Shown here piece by piece: positions 34,395-46,723 of a stretch of DNA of 64,000 nucleotides. A model generated the notes under the pieces. That model saw only the letters and a program-made list of their open reading frames with translations. It had not been told where the DNA came from and ran no database searches. The stretch comes from Siphonodentalium dalli (Eukaryota; Mollusca; Scaphopoda; Gadilida; Siphonodentaliidae). A program made the position numbers and the translations under genes. The stretch is taken from NCBI GenBank assembly GCA_032622095.1, contig CP136062.1:150342875-150406874 (forward strand). The letters are read 5' to 3'. Position 1 is the first letter of the stretch, and each line of letters starts with the position of its first letter.

Positions 34395-36072
34395 TTAAGT
34401 TAAGGGAAATGCAATTTTATTAATCTTTAATAGGGACCACACCTCCTTATTCTCTGCATTATACCGCTTAAAATGATATATTACACCCCATGCGTTATTG
34501 CAATCACAGGCAGCAAGATTGGGTGGGGATTTACATGCACCCCCATGATTTCACCCCTTTTGGGTCTTTCAGAACCCAATGACGTTATGCTTGACGTAGT
34601 GAAAAAATGGATATATTCAACCATCATCTATAGCTTGAAAAAGGTCTGAAATGCTAAAATGTTGTATAAATATATTATGAGATGCATATTTTCCTCAGAT
34701 ATCAAAATAAAACATAATATTTCATACAACAACTATCTTTAATACTCTCCCAAAACTATGGGTTAAAAAATTCCAAGTCTTATTTAGCATTAAGGGAAAG
34801 CTTTACAAGGTTATGACATCACATGAACAATATGTTGTCAAGTGAAATATGACCAAGGAAACCTGTATTATTATATTTCACACTTGTGAATAAGAAAGAC
34901 TGAATATCTAATCTTGTTGTATACTGTGTAATGTCACAATATCAGCCTTTTCAGCTAAGATTCAAGGAGCATATGATGTCATGAAAAAGTACCCATCATC
35001 TGAAAAATCACCAATAACCATATACATGAACCACCACCACCCCCCCCCACTGCTCCAAGACTCCATATCCCCACCAATTTATATGATTAAAGACAACCTG
35101 TATTGGAATATGCATAGAAGAATGGCGCATCTACCATAAAATGTTCCTTCTAACTGAACAGGTTTGCTAAAAAATTATTTTCAGTAACAATATTTGTCAA
35201 GTTGACAGATGAAAATGGTGCTATTTGCTGGTCTTGAAGGGAAATGCAATTTTATTAATCTTTAATTGGGACCACACCTCCTTATTCTCTGCATTATACC
35301 GCTTAAAATGATATATTACACCCCATGCGTTATTGCAATCACAGGCAGCAAGATTGGGTGGGGATTTACATGCACCCCCATGATTTCACCCCTTTTGGGT
35401 CTTTCAGAACCCAATGACGTTATGCTTGACGTAGTGAAAAAATGGATATATTCAACCATCATCTATAGCTTGAAAAAGGTCTGAAATGCTAAAATGTTGT
35501 ATAAATATATTATGAGATGCATATTTTCCTCAGATATCAAAATAAAACATAATATTTCATACAACAACTATCTTTAATACTCTCCCAAAACTATGGGTTA
35601 AAAAATTCCAAGTCTTATTTAGCATTAAGAGAAAGCTTTACAAGGTTATGACATCACATGAACAATATGTTGTCAAGTGAAATATGACCAAGGAAACCTG
35701 TATTATTATATTTCACACTTGTGAATAAGAAAGACTGAATATCTAATCTTGTTGTATACTGTGTAATGTCACAATATCAGCCTTTTCAGCTAAGATTCAA
35801 GGAGCATATGATGTCATGAAAAAGTACCCATCATCTGAAAAATCACCAATAACCATATACATGAACCACCACCACCCCCCCCACTGCTCCAAGACTCCAT
35901 ATCCCCACCAATTTATATGATTAAAGACAACCTGTATTGGAATATGCATAGAAGAATGGTGCATCTACCATAAAATGTTCCTTCTAACTGAACAGGTTTG
36001 CTAAAAAATTATTTTCAGTAACAATATTTGTCAAGTTGACAGATGAAAATGGTGCTATTTGCTGGTCTTGAA
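34395..36072 (-). repeat. I3 linker pair 3
   Basis: Begins with a duplicated junction, TTAAGTTAAGGG (34395 on), then two linkers joined near 35238. The ORF at 35266-35484 is an accidental open frame through the subterminal block. Confidence 0.8.
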
Positions 36073-36718
36073 GGTGACACTCCACAGTTTCTGCAGGGAA
36101 TGGTGCAAAAATAAGGGGGCATCAATTCAATGAAAAATAACAGAAATGTGATCCCACAACACATATACAATGTATATATACCTGGGTTGAGCATATACTA
36201 GGCTTAAAGATTTTGGTACAGAATTGTCATTTTAATGGGGGTAGCAAGAGTTATGCCCCTTGATTGTGTGCCTGAAAAATGAAATTTTGATGCAAAAATG
36301 ACCAAAATAAGCGATTTTCAGGCTCGTGGGACACAAAAACCAGAAGATCTATGGTATAGCCGCCTATGTTGTCTGGAAGAACACTGTTTCCTCACAAAAA
36401 TATCAAAAAATTTCAAACTTCTCACCACTGTAAGTTTAAAAAAAATATTTTTCATGCAGATGACAAATTTTAGGTGCTAAAATGTCACGCTGGTGTCTGG
36501 AGCCACTGTTTCGCAGAAATCGCTACTACTTCATACTGGTGGGGTCAAGGTCACCTGAAACAATATTTTTCAAAACTCAAAGACATCCTCTAAAAATCCA
36601 CAAATTCATAACTAACCTTCTCTCAATAAACATACCACACCCATGGTGACAGAAAACACTGGTACTCTATTCTAAGAAATTTACCCCTACTGATAATTCG
36701 AAACTGTGGAGTGTCACC
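36073..36718 (-). repeat. I3 end repeat 4, subfamily C (646 bp)
   Basis: Outer end GTGTCACC is followed by the TTA duplication and then the kinase sequence TTGTATACGC, fixing the right boundary of I3. Confidence 0.85.
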
Positions 36719-36813
36719 TTATTGTATACGCATTCTCTGATCTTGCCGAACGACCCTTCGCCCAGCTTTCGACCCAGAATGTATCCTTTTTTCGCAAGAA
36801 ATGAATTTTCCAT
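36719..36813 (-). pseudogene. Kinase copy K8, N-terminal fragment
   Basis: The start codon (36811-36813) and about 31 codons, including the glycine loop LGEGSFGKI, lie to the right of I3. The promoter TATA box at 36851-36858 is intact, so a transcript would run from here into I3. Excising I3 with one TTA would rejoin the frame exactly. Confidence 0.85.
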
Positions 36814-36906
36814 TTTTATTATAGAAAGTTTGAACTTTGTCCATTTCCTTTATTTATAGATTTTTTTCCAAACGACCCGAGCATCGGAGCGTGACCCTTG
36901 TCATAA

Positions 36907-37742
36907 AGGACACGACATTGTCAACCGGACTTGGATGTATAAAAGCCTCCTTTATCAGAGATTTCTTCATTTACAATGTCCTGAAAAACTATTTCACTTT
37001 GGAGCAATGACAAGTTGAGAAACTTGGATTGTTCACTTTTGATTACGAAACTTTTACTATTAAAAAAATTTGATGAATAAATGTTTCCGTGCATTTCACG
37101 GAAACATGGAATTTCCCCACCCCCGCAATCGGTGAACGTCACATACATGTTATAAAGGTCACGACATTGCCAACCGGACTTGGATGTATAAAAGCCTCCT
37201 TTATCAAAGATTTCTTCATTTACAATGTCCTGAAAAACTATTCCACTTTGGAGCAATGACAAGTTGAGAAACTTGGATTGTTCACTTTTGATTACGAAAC
37301 AACTTTTACTATAAAAAAAATCTGATGAAAGCAAGTTTCCGTGCATTTCACGGAAACATGGAATTTCCCCACCCCCGCAATCGGTGAACGTCACAGACAT
37401 GTTATAAAGGTCACGACATTGCCAACCGGACTTGGATGTATAAAAGCCTCCTTTATCAAAGATTTCTTCATTTACAATGTCCTGAAAAACTATTCCACTT
37501 TGGAGCAATGACATGTTGAGAAACTTGGATTGTTCACTTTTGATTACGAAACAACTTTTACTATAAAAACAATCTGATGAAAGCAAGTTTCCGTGCATTT
37601 CACGGAAACTTGGAATTTCCCCGCCCCCGCAAATTTCTTCATTTGAAAAACTATTTCACTTTGGAGTAATGACAAGTTGAGAAACTTGGATTGTTCACTT
37701 TTGATTACGAATTAACTTTTACTATACAAAAATCTGATTCCG
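36907..37742 (-). repeat. Spacer array A8: three subrepeats plus truncated copy
   Basis: Upstream spacer of K8. Contains a 3-bp deletion (ACGAAACTTTTAC near 37046), a GACACG variant near 36909 and other private changes. It has only three full subrepeats, the fewest of any unit. The following spacer runs to 37812, where I4 begins. Confidence 0.8.
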
Positions 37743-37812
37743 TGCAGGACAAAACCATGAACTGCAAAAAAGGAAAAATTAACGGGGATTCCCCTTCCAT
37801 ACAAACGACAGA

Positions 37813-39271
37813 GGTGACACTCCACAGTTTCGAATGATCAGTAGGGGTAAATTTCTTAGAATAGAGTACCAGTGTTTTCTGTCACCGTGGGTGTGGTATG
37901 TTTATTGAGAGAAGGTTAGTTATGAATTTGTGGATTTTTAGAGGATGTCTTTGAGTTTTGAAAAATATTGTTTCAGGTGACCTTGACCCCACCAGTATGA
38001 AGTAGTAGCGATTTCTGCGAAACAGTGGCTCCAGACACCAGCGTGACTTTTTAGCACCTAAAATTTGTCATCTGCATGAAAAATATTTTTTTTAAACTTA
38101 CAGTGGTGAGAAGTTTGAAATTTTTTGATATTATTGTGAGGAAACAGTGTTCTTCCAGACAACATAGGCGGCTATACCATAGATTTTCTGGTTTTTGTGT
38201 CCCACGGGCCTGAAAATCGCTTATTTTGGCCATTTTTGCATCAAAATTTCATTTTTCAGGCACACAATCCAGGGGCATAACTCTTGCTACCCCCATTAAA
38301 ATGACAATTCTGTACCAAAATCTTTAAGCCTAGTATGTGCTCAACCCAGGTATATATACATTGTATATGTGTTGTGGGATAACATTTCAGTTATTTTTCA
38401 TTGAATTGATGCCCCCCTTAGTTTTGCACCAATCCCTGCAGAAACTGTGGAGTGTCACCTTCAAGACCAGCAAATAGCACTATTTTCATCTGTCAACTTG
38501 ACAAATATTGTTACTGAAAATCATTTTTTAGCAAATCTGTTCAGTTAGAAGGAACATTTTATGGTAGATACACCATTCTTCTATGGAAATTCCAATACAG
38601 GTTGTCTTTAGTCATATAAATTGGTGGGCATATGGAGTCTTGGAGCAGTGGGGGGGGGGGTGGTGGTTCATGTATATGGTTATTGGTGATTTTTCAGATG
38701 ATGGGTACTTCTTCGTGACATCATATGCTCCTTGAATCTTAGCTGAAAAGGCTGATATTGTGACATTACACAGTATACAACAAGATTTTTTTTTTTAGAT
38801 ATTCAGTCTTTCTTATTCACAAGTGTGAAATATAATAATTCAGGTTTCCTTGGTCATATTTCACTTGACAACATATTGTTCATGTGATGTCATAACCTTG
38901 TAAAGCTTTCCCTTAATGCAAAATAAGACTTGGAATTTTTTAACCCATAGTTTTGGGAGAGTATTAAAGATAGTTGTTGTATGAAATATTATGTTTTATT
39001 TTGATATCTGAGGAAAATATGCATCTCATAATATATTTTATACAACATTTTAGCATTTCAGACCTTTTTCAAGCCATAGATGATGGTTGAATATATCCAT
39101 TTTGTCACTACGTCAAGCATAACGTCATTGGGTTCTGAAAGACCCAAAAGGGGTGAAATCATGGGGGTGCATGTAAATCCCCACCCAATCTTGCTGCCTG
39201 TGATTGCAATAACGCATGGGGTGTAATATATCATTTTAAGCGGTATAATGCAGAGAATATGGAGGTGTGGA
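37813..39271 (+). repeat. I4 unit 1: end repeat 37813-38459, linker to 39271
   Basis: The end repeat is 647 bp. The linker stops 36 bp early, at GGAGGTGTGG, and joins the next end repeat directly without the CCCTTAA junction, so an inner-junction deletion is present. G run of about 10. Confidence 0.85.
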
Positions 39272-40761
39272 GGTGACACTCCACAGTTTCGAATGATCAG
39301 TAGGGGTAAATTTCTTAGAATAGAGTACCAGTGTTTTCTGTCACCGTGGGTGTGGTATGTTTATTGAGAGAAGGTTAGTTATGAATTTGTGGATTTTTAG
39401 AGGATGTCTTTGAGTTTTGAAAAATATTGTTTCAGGTGACCTTGACCCCACCAGTATGAAGTAGTAGCGATTTCTGCGAAACAGTGGCTCCAGACACCAG
39501 CGTGACTTTTTAGCACCTAAAATTTGTCATCTGCATGAAAAATATTTTTTTTAAACTTACAGTGGTGAGAAGTTTGAAATTTTTTGATATTATTGTGAGG
39601 AAACAGTGTTCTTCCAGACAACATAGGCGGCTATACCATAGATTTTCTGGTTTTTGTGTCCCACGGGCCTGAAAATCGCTTATTTTGGCCATTTTTGCAT
39701 CAAAATTTCATTTTTCAGGCACACAATCCAGGGGCATAACTCTTGCTACCCCCATTAAAATGACAATTCTGTACCAAAATCTTTAAGCCTAGTATGTGCT
39801 CAACCCAGGTATATATACATTGTATATGTGTTGTGGGATAACATTTCAGTTATTTTTCATTGAATTGATGCCCCCCTTAGTTTTGCACCAATCCCTGCAG
39901 AAACTGTGGAGTGTCACCTTCAAGACCAGCAAATAGCACTATTTTCATCTGTCAACTTGACAAATATTGTTACTGAAAATCATTTTTTAGCAAATCTGTT
40001 CAGTTAGAAGGAACATTTTATGGTAGATACACCATTCTTCTATGGAAATTCCAATACAGGTTGTCTTTAGTCATATAAATTGGTGGGCATATGGAGTCTT
40101 GGAGCAGTGGGGGGGTGGTGGTTCATGTATATGGTTATTGGTGATTTTTCAGATGATGGGTACTTCTTCGTGACATCATATGCTCCTTGAATCTTAGCTG
40201 AAAAGGCTGATATTGTGACATTACACAGTATACAACAAGATTTTTTTTTTTAGATATTCAGTCTTTCTTATTCACAAGTGTGAAATATAATAATTCAGGT
40301 TTCCTTGGTCATATTTCACTTGACAACATATTGTTCATGTGATGTCATAACCTTGTAAAGCTTTCCCTTAATGCAAAATAAGACTTGGAATTTTTTAACC
40401 CATAGTTTTGGGAGAGTATTAAAGATAGTTGTTGTATGAAATATTATGTTTTATTTTGATATTTGAGGAAAATATGCATCTCATAATATATTTTATACAA
40501 CATTTTAGCATTTCAGACCTTTTTCAAGCCATAGATGATGGTTGAATATATCCATTTTGTCACTACGTCAAGCATAACGTCATTGGGTTCTGAAAGACCC
40601 AAAAGGGGTGAAATCATGGGGGTGCATGTAAATCCCCACCCAATCTTGCTGCCTGTGATTGCAATAACGCATGGGGTGTAATATATCATTTTAAGCGGTA
40701 TAATGCAGAGAATATGGAGGTGTGGTCCCTATTAAAGATTAATAAAATTGCATTTCCCTTA
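39272..40761 (+). repeat. I4 unit 2: end repeat 39272-39918, linker to 40761
   Basis: End repeat of 647 bp. The junction with unit 3 reads CCCTTAGG, one A fewer than usual. G run of 7, and GATATTTGAGG near 40458 is private. Confidence 0.85.
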
Positions 40762-42250
40762 GGTGACACTCCACAGTTTCGAATGATCAGTAGGGGTAAA
40801 TTTCTTAGAATAGAGTACCAGTGTTTTCTGTCACCGTGGGTGTGGTATGTTTATTGAGAGAAGGTTAGTTATGAATTTGTGGATTTTTAGAGGATGTCTT
40901 TGAGTTTTGAAAAATATTGTTTCAGGTGACCTTGACCCCACCAGTATGAAGTAGTAGCGATTTCTGCGAAACAGTGGCTCCAGACACCAGCGTGACTTTT
41001 TAGCACCTAAAATTTGTCATCTGCATGAAAAATATTTTTTTTAAACTTACAGTGGTGAGAAGTTTGAAATTTTTTGATATTATTGTGAGGAAACAGTGTT
41101 CTTCCAGACAACATAGGCGGCTATACCATAGATTTTCTGGTTTTTGTGTCCCACGGGCCTGAAAATCGCTTATTTTGGCCATTTTTGCATCAAAATTTCA
41201 TTTTTCAGGCACACAATCCAGGGGCATAACTCTTGCTACCCCCATTAAAATGACAATTCTGTACCAAAATCTTTAAGCCTAGTATGTGCTCAACCCAGGT
41301 ATATATACATTGTATATGTGTTGTGGGATAACATTTCAGTTATTTTTCATTGAATTGATGCCCCCCTTAGTTTTGCACCAATCCCTGCAGAAACTGTGGA
41401 CCTTCAAGACCAGCAAATAGCACTATTTTCATCTGTCAACTTGACAAATATTGTTACTGAAAATCATTTTTTAGCAAATCTGTTCAGTTAGAAGGAACAT
41501 TTTATGGTAGATACACCATTCTTCTATGGAAATTCCAATACAGGTTGTCTTTAGTCATATAAATTGGTGGGCATATGGAGTCTTGGAGCAGTGGGGGGGG
41601 TGGTGGTTCATGTATATGGTTATTGGTGATTTTTCAGATGATGGGTACTTCTTCGTGACATCATATGCTCCTTGAATCTTAGCTGAAAAGGCTGATATTG
41701 TGACATTACACAGTATACAACAAGATTTTTTTTTTTTAGATATTCAGTCTTTCTTATTCACAAGTGTGAAATATAATAATTCAGGTTTCCTTGGTCATAT
41801 TTCACTTGACAACATATTGTTCATGTGATGTCATAACCTTGTAAAGCTTTCCCTTAATGCAAAATAAGACTTGGAATTTTTTAACCCATAGTTTTGGGAG
41901 AGTATTAATGATAGTTGTTGTATGAAATATTATGTTTTATTTTGATATCTGAGGAAAATATGCATCTCATAATATATTTTATGACAACATTTTAGCATTT
42001 CAGACCTTTTTCAAGCCATAGATGATGGTTGAATATATCCATTTTGTCACTACGTCAAGCATAACGTCATTGGGTTCTGAAAGACCCAAAAGGGGTGAAA
42101 TCATGGGGGTGCATGTAAATCCCCACCCAATCTTGCTGCCTGTGATTGCAATAACGCATGGGGTGTAATATATCATTTTAAGCGGTATAATGCAGAGAAT
42201 ATGGAGGTGTGGTCCCTATTAAAGATTAATAAAATTGCATTTCCCCTTAA
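40762..42250 (+). repeat. I4 unit 3: end repeat 40762-41402 with damaged right end
   Basis: The right inverted end lacks six bases, reading CTGTGGACCTTCAAG in place of CTGTGGAGTGTCACCTTCAAG. The linker has private changes ATTAATGATAG (near 41905) and ATGACAACA (near 41981). Confidence 0.85.
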
Positions 42251-43746
42251 GGTGACACTCCACAGTTTCGAATGATCAGTAGGGGTAAATTTCTTAGAAT
42301 AGAGTACCAGTGTTTTCTGTCACCGTGGGGTGTGGTATGTTTATTGAGAGAAGGTTAGTTATGAATTTGTGGATTTTTAGAGGATGTCTTTGAGTTTTGA
42401 AAAATATTGTTTCAGGTGACCTTGACCCCACCAGTATGAAGTAGTAGCGATTTCTGCGAAACAGTGGCTCCAGACACCAGCGTGACTTTTTAGCACCTAA
42501 AATTTGTCATCTGCATGAAAAATATTTTTTTTAAACTTACAGTGGTGAGAAGTTTGAAATTTTTTGATATTATTGTGAGGAAACAGTGTTCTTCCAGACA
42601 ACATAGGCGGCTATCCCATAGATTTTCTGGTTTTTTGTGTCCCACGGGCCTGAAAATCGCTTATTTTGGCCATTTTTGCATCAAAATTTCATTTTTCAGG
42701 CACACAATCCAGGGGCATAACTCTTGCTACCCCCATTAAAATGACAATTCTGTACCAAAATCTTTAAGCCTAGTATGTGCTCAACCCAGGTATATATACA
42801 TTGTATATGTGTTGTGGGATAACATTTCAGTTATTTTTCATTGAATTGATGCCCCCCTTAGTTTTGCACCAATCCCTGCAGAAACTGTGGGAGTGTCACC
42901 TTCAAGACCAGCAAATAGCACTATTTTCATCTGTCAACTTGACAAATATTGTTACTGAAAATCATTTTTTAGCAAATCTGTTCAGTTAGAAGGAACATTT
43001 TATGGTAGATACACCATTCTTCTATGGAAATTCCAATACAGGTTGTCTTTAGTCATATAAATTGGTGGGCATATGGAGTCTTGGAGCAGTGGGGGGGGTG
43101 GTGGTTCATGTATATGGTTATTGGTGATTTTTCAGATGATGGGTACTTCTTCGTGACATCATATGCTCCTTGAATCTTAGCTGAAAAGGCTGATATTGTG
43201 ACATTACACAGTATACAACAAGATTTTTTTTTTTTAGATATTCAGTCTTTCTTATTCACAAGTGTGAAATATAATAATTCAGGTTTCCTTGGTCATATTT
43301 CACTTGACAACATATTGTTCATGTGATGTCATAACCTTGTAAAGCTTTCCCTTAATGCAAAATAAGACTTGGAATTTTTTAACCCATAGTTTTGGGAGAG
43401 TATTAAAGATAGTTGTTGTATGAAATATTATGTTTTATTTTGATATCTGAGGAAAATATGCATCTCATAATATATTTTATACAACATTTTAGCATTTCAG
43501 ACCTTTTTCAAGCCATAGATGATGGTTGAATATATCCATTTTGTCACTACGTCAAGCATAACGTCATTGGGTTCTGAAAGACCCAAAAGGGGTGAAATCA
43601 TGGGGGTGCATGTAAATCCCCACCCAATCTTGCTGCCTGTGATTGCAATAACGCATGGGGTGTAATATATCATTTTAAGCGGTATAATGCAGAGAATATG
43701 GAGGTGTGGTCCCTATTAAAGATTAATAAAATTGCATTTCCCTTAA
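42251..43746 (+). repeat. I4 unit 4: end repeat 42251-42900, linker to 43746
   Basis: End repeat of 650 bp with three single-base additions in runs (GTGGGGTG near 42326, a T6 run near 42631, TGTGGGAG near 42890). A C for A near 42615 gives CTATCCCAT. Confidence 0.85.
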
Positions 43747-45240
43747 GGTGACACTCCACAGTTTCGAATGATCAGTAGGGGTAAATTTCTTAGAATAGAG
43801 TACCAGTGTTTTCTGTCACCGTGGGGTGTGGTATGTTTATTGAGAGAAGGTTAGTTATGAATTTGTGGATTTTTAGAGGATGTCTTTGAGTTCTGAAAAA
43901 TATTGTTTCAGGTGACCTTGACCCCACCAGTATGAAGTAGTAGCGATTTCTGCGAAACAGTGGCTCCAGACACCAGCGTGACTTTTTAGCACCTAAAATT
44001 TGTCATCTGCATGAAAAATATTTTTTTTAAACTTACAGTGGTGAGAAGTTTGAAATTTTTTGATATTATTGTGAGGAAACAGTGTTCTTCCAGACAACAT
44101 AGGCGGCTATACCATAGATTTTCTGGTTTTTGTGTCCCACGGGCCTGAAAATCGCTTATTTTGGCCATTTTTGCATCAAAATTTCATTTTTCAGGCACAC
44201 AATCCAGGGGCATAACTCTTGCTACCCCCATTAAAATGACAATTCTGTACCAAAATCTTTAAGCCTAGTATGTGCTCAACCCAGGTATATATACATTGTA
44301 TATGTGTTGTGGGATAACATTTCAGTTATTTTTCATTGAATTGATGCCCCCCTTAGTTTTGCACCAATCCCTGCAGAAACTGTGGAGTGTCACCTTCAAG
44401 ACCAGCAAATAGCACTATTTTCATCTGTCAACTTGACAAATATTGTTACTGAAAATCATTTTTTAGCAAATCTGTTCAGTTAGAAGGAACATTTTATGGT
44501 AGATACACCATTCTTCTATGGAAATTCCAATACAGGTTGTCTTTAGTCATATAAATTGGTGGGCATATGGAGTCTTGGAGCAGTGGGGGGGGGGTGGTGG
44601 TTCATGTATATGGTTATTGGTGATTTTTCAGATGATGGGTACTTCTTCGTGACATCATATGCTCCTTGAATCTTAGCTGAAAAGGCTGATATTGTGACAT
44701 TACACAGTATACAACAAGATTTTTTTTTTTAGATATTCAGTCTTTCTTATTCACAAGTGTGAAATATAATAATTCAGGTTTCCTTGGTCATATTTCACTT
44801 GACAACATATTGTTCATGTGATGTCATAACCTTGTAAAGCTTTCCCTTAATGCAAAATAAGACTTGGAATTTTTTAACCCATAGTTTTGGGAGAGTATTA
44901 AAGATAGTTGTTGTATGAAATATTATGTTTTATTTTGATATCTGAGGAAAATATGCATCTCATAATATATTTTATACAACATTTTAGCATTTCAGACCTT
45001 TTTCAAGCCATAGATGATGGTTGAATATATCCATTTTGTCACTACGTCAAGCATAACGTCATTGGGTTCTGAAAGACCCAAAAGGGGTGAAATCATGGGG
45101 GTGCATGTAAATCCCCACCCAATCTTGCTGCCTGTGATTGCAATAACGCATGGGGTGTAATATATCATTTTAAGCGGTATAATGCAGAGAATATGGAGGT
45201 GTGGTCCCTATTAAGATTAATAAAATTGCATTTCCCTTAA
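43747..45240 (+). repeat. I4 unit 5: end repeat 43747-44394, linker to 45240
   Basis: Shares GAGTTCTGAAA (near 43888) with unit 6 only. The linker has one A missing in TATTAAGATTAA near 45210. Confidence 0.85.
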
Positions 45241-46723
45241 GGTGACACTCCACAGTTTCGAATGATCAGTAGGGGTAAATTTCTTAGAATAGAGTACCAG
45301 TGTTTTCTGTCACCGTGGGTGTGGTATGTTTATTGAGAGAAGGTTAGTTATGAATTTGTGGATTTTTAGAGGATGTCTTTGAGTTCTGAAAAATATTGTT
45401 TCAGGTGACCTTGACCCCACCAGTATGAAGTAGTAGCGATTTCTGCGAAACAGTGGCTCCAGACACCAGCGTGACTTTTTAGCACCTAAAATTTGTCATC
45501 TGCATGAAAAATATTTTTTTTAAACTTACAGTGGTGAGAAGTTTGAAATTTTTTGATATTATTGTGAGGAAACAGTGTTTCTTCCAGACAACATAGGCGG
45601 CTATACCATAGATTTTCTGGTTTTTGTGTCCCACGGGCCTGAAAATCGCTTATTTTGGCCATTTTTGCATCAAAATTTCATTTTTTCAGGCACACAATCC
45701 AGGGGCATAACTCTTGCTACCCCATTAAAATGACAATTCTGTACCAAAATCTTTAAGCCTAGTATGTGCTCAACCCAGGTATATATACATTGTATATGTG
45801 TTGTGGGATAACATTTCAGTTATTTTTCATTGAATTGATGCCCCCCTTAGTTTTGCACCAATCCCTGCAGAAACTGTGGAGTGTCACCTTCAAGACCAGC
45901 AAATAGCACTATTTTCATCTGTCAACTTGACAAATATTGTTACTGAAAATCATTTTTTAGCAAATCTGTTCAGTTAGAAGGAACATTTTATGGTAGATAC
46001 ACCATTCTTCTATGGAAATTCCAATACAGGTTGTCTTTAGTCATATAAATTGGTGGGCATATGGAGTCTTGGAGCAGTGGGGGGGGTGGTGGTTCATGTA
46101 TATGGTTATTGGTGATTTTTCAGATGATGGGTACTTCTTCGTGACATCATATGCTCCTTGAATCTTAGCTGAAAAGGCTGATATTGTGACATTACACAGT
46201 ATACAACAAGATTTTTTTTTTTAGATATTCAGTCTTTCTTATTCACAAGTGTGAAATATAATAATTCAGGTTTCCTTGGTCATATTTCACTTGACAACAC
46301 ATGTGATGTCATAACCTTGTAAAGCTTTCCTTAATGCAAAATAAGACTTGGAATTTTTTAACCCATAGTTTTGGGAGAGTATTAAAGATAGTTGTTGTAT
46401 GAAATATTATGTTTTAATTTGATATCTGAGGAAAATATGCATCTCATAATATATTTTATACAACATTTTAGCATTTCAGACCCTTTTCAAGCCATAGATG
46501 ATGGTTGAATATATCCATTTTGTCACTACGTCAAGCATAACGTCATTGGGTTCTGAAAGACCCAAAAGGGGTGAAATCATGGGGGTGCATGTAAATCCCC
46601 ACCCAATCTTGCTGCCTGTGATTGCAATAACGCATGGGGTGTAATATATCATTTTAAGCGGTATAATGCAGAGAATATGGAGGTGTGGTCCCTATTAAAG
46701 ATTAAAAAATTGCATTTCCCTTA
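45241..46723 (+). repeat. I4 unit 6: end repeat 45241-45888, linker to 46723
   Basis: Several single-base length changes in runs (near 45578, 45683 and 45721). The linker has lost about seven bases at GACAACACATGTG (near 46295), with AGCTTTCCTTAA one C short. This looks like either decay or local base-calling error. Confidence 0.8.

Larger units (their letters stand above)
29109..36718. mobile_element. I3: non-coding multimer with doubled linkers, inserted in kinase K8
   Basis: A 7610-bp insertion flanked by TTA (29106-29108 and 36719-36721), in the opposite orientation to I1, I2 and I4. Four end repeats of 646 bp alternate with three blocks of two linkers each, period about 2320 bp. Inner junctions are CACCTTAAGGG on one side and CTTGAAGGTG on the other. 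Target duplications occur only at the outer ends. Confidence 0.85.

Noticed and set aside
35266-35484. A 72-codon frame in a linker of I3 (similar frame at 39058-39279 in I4).
   Set aside because: It arises from single point changes or a truncated junction and is not present in most linkers.
29106-36721. Assignment to the PIF/Harbinger superfamily because I3 has a TTA duplication.
   Set aside because: I1 has TGA and I2 has AAT, so the TWA rule fails, and the transposase in I1 looks Mutator-like, not Harbinger-like.
38051-38233. A 60-codon frame repeated in nearly every subfamily C end repeat.
   Set aside because: It is absent from subfamilies A and B, has no recognisable domain, and is kept only because the copies are nearly identical.
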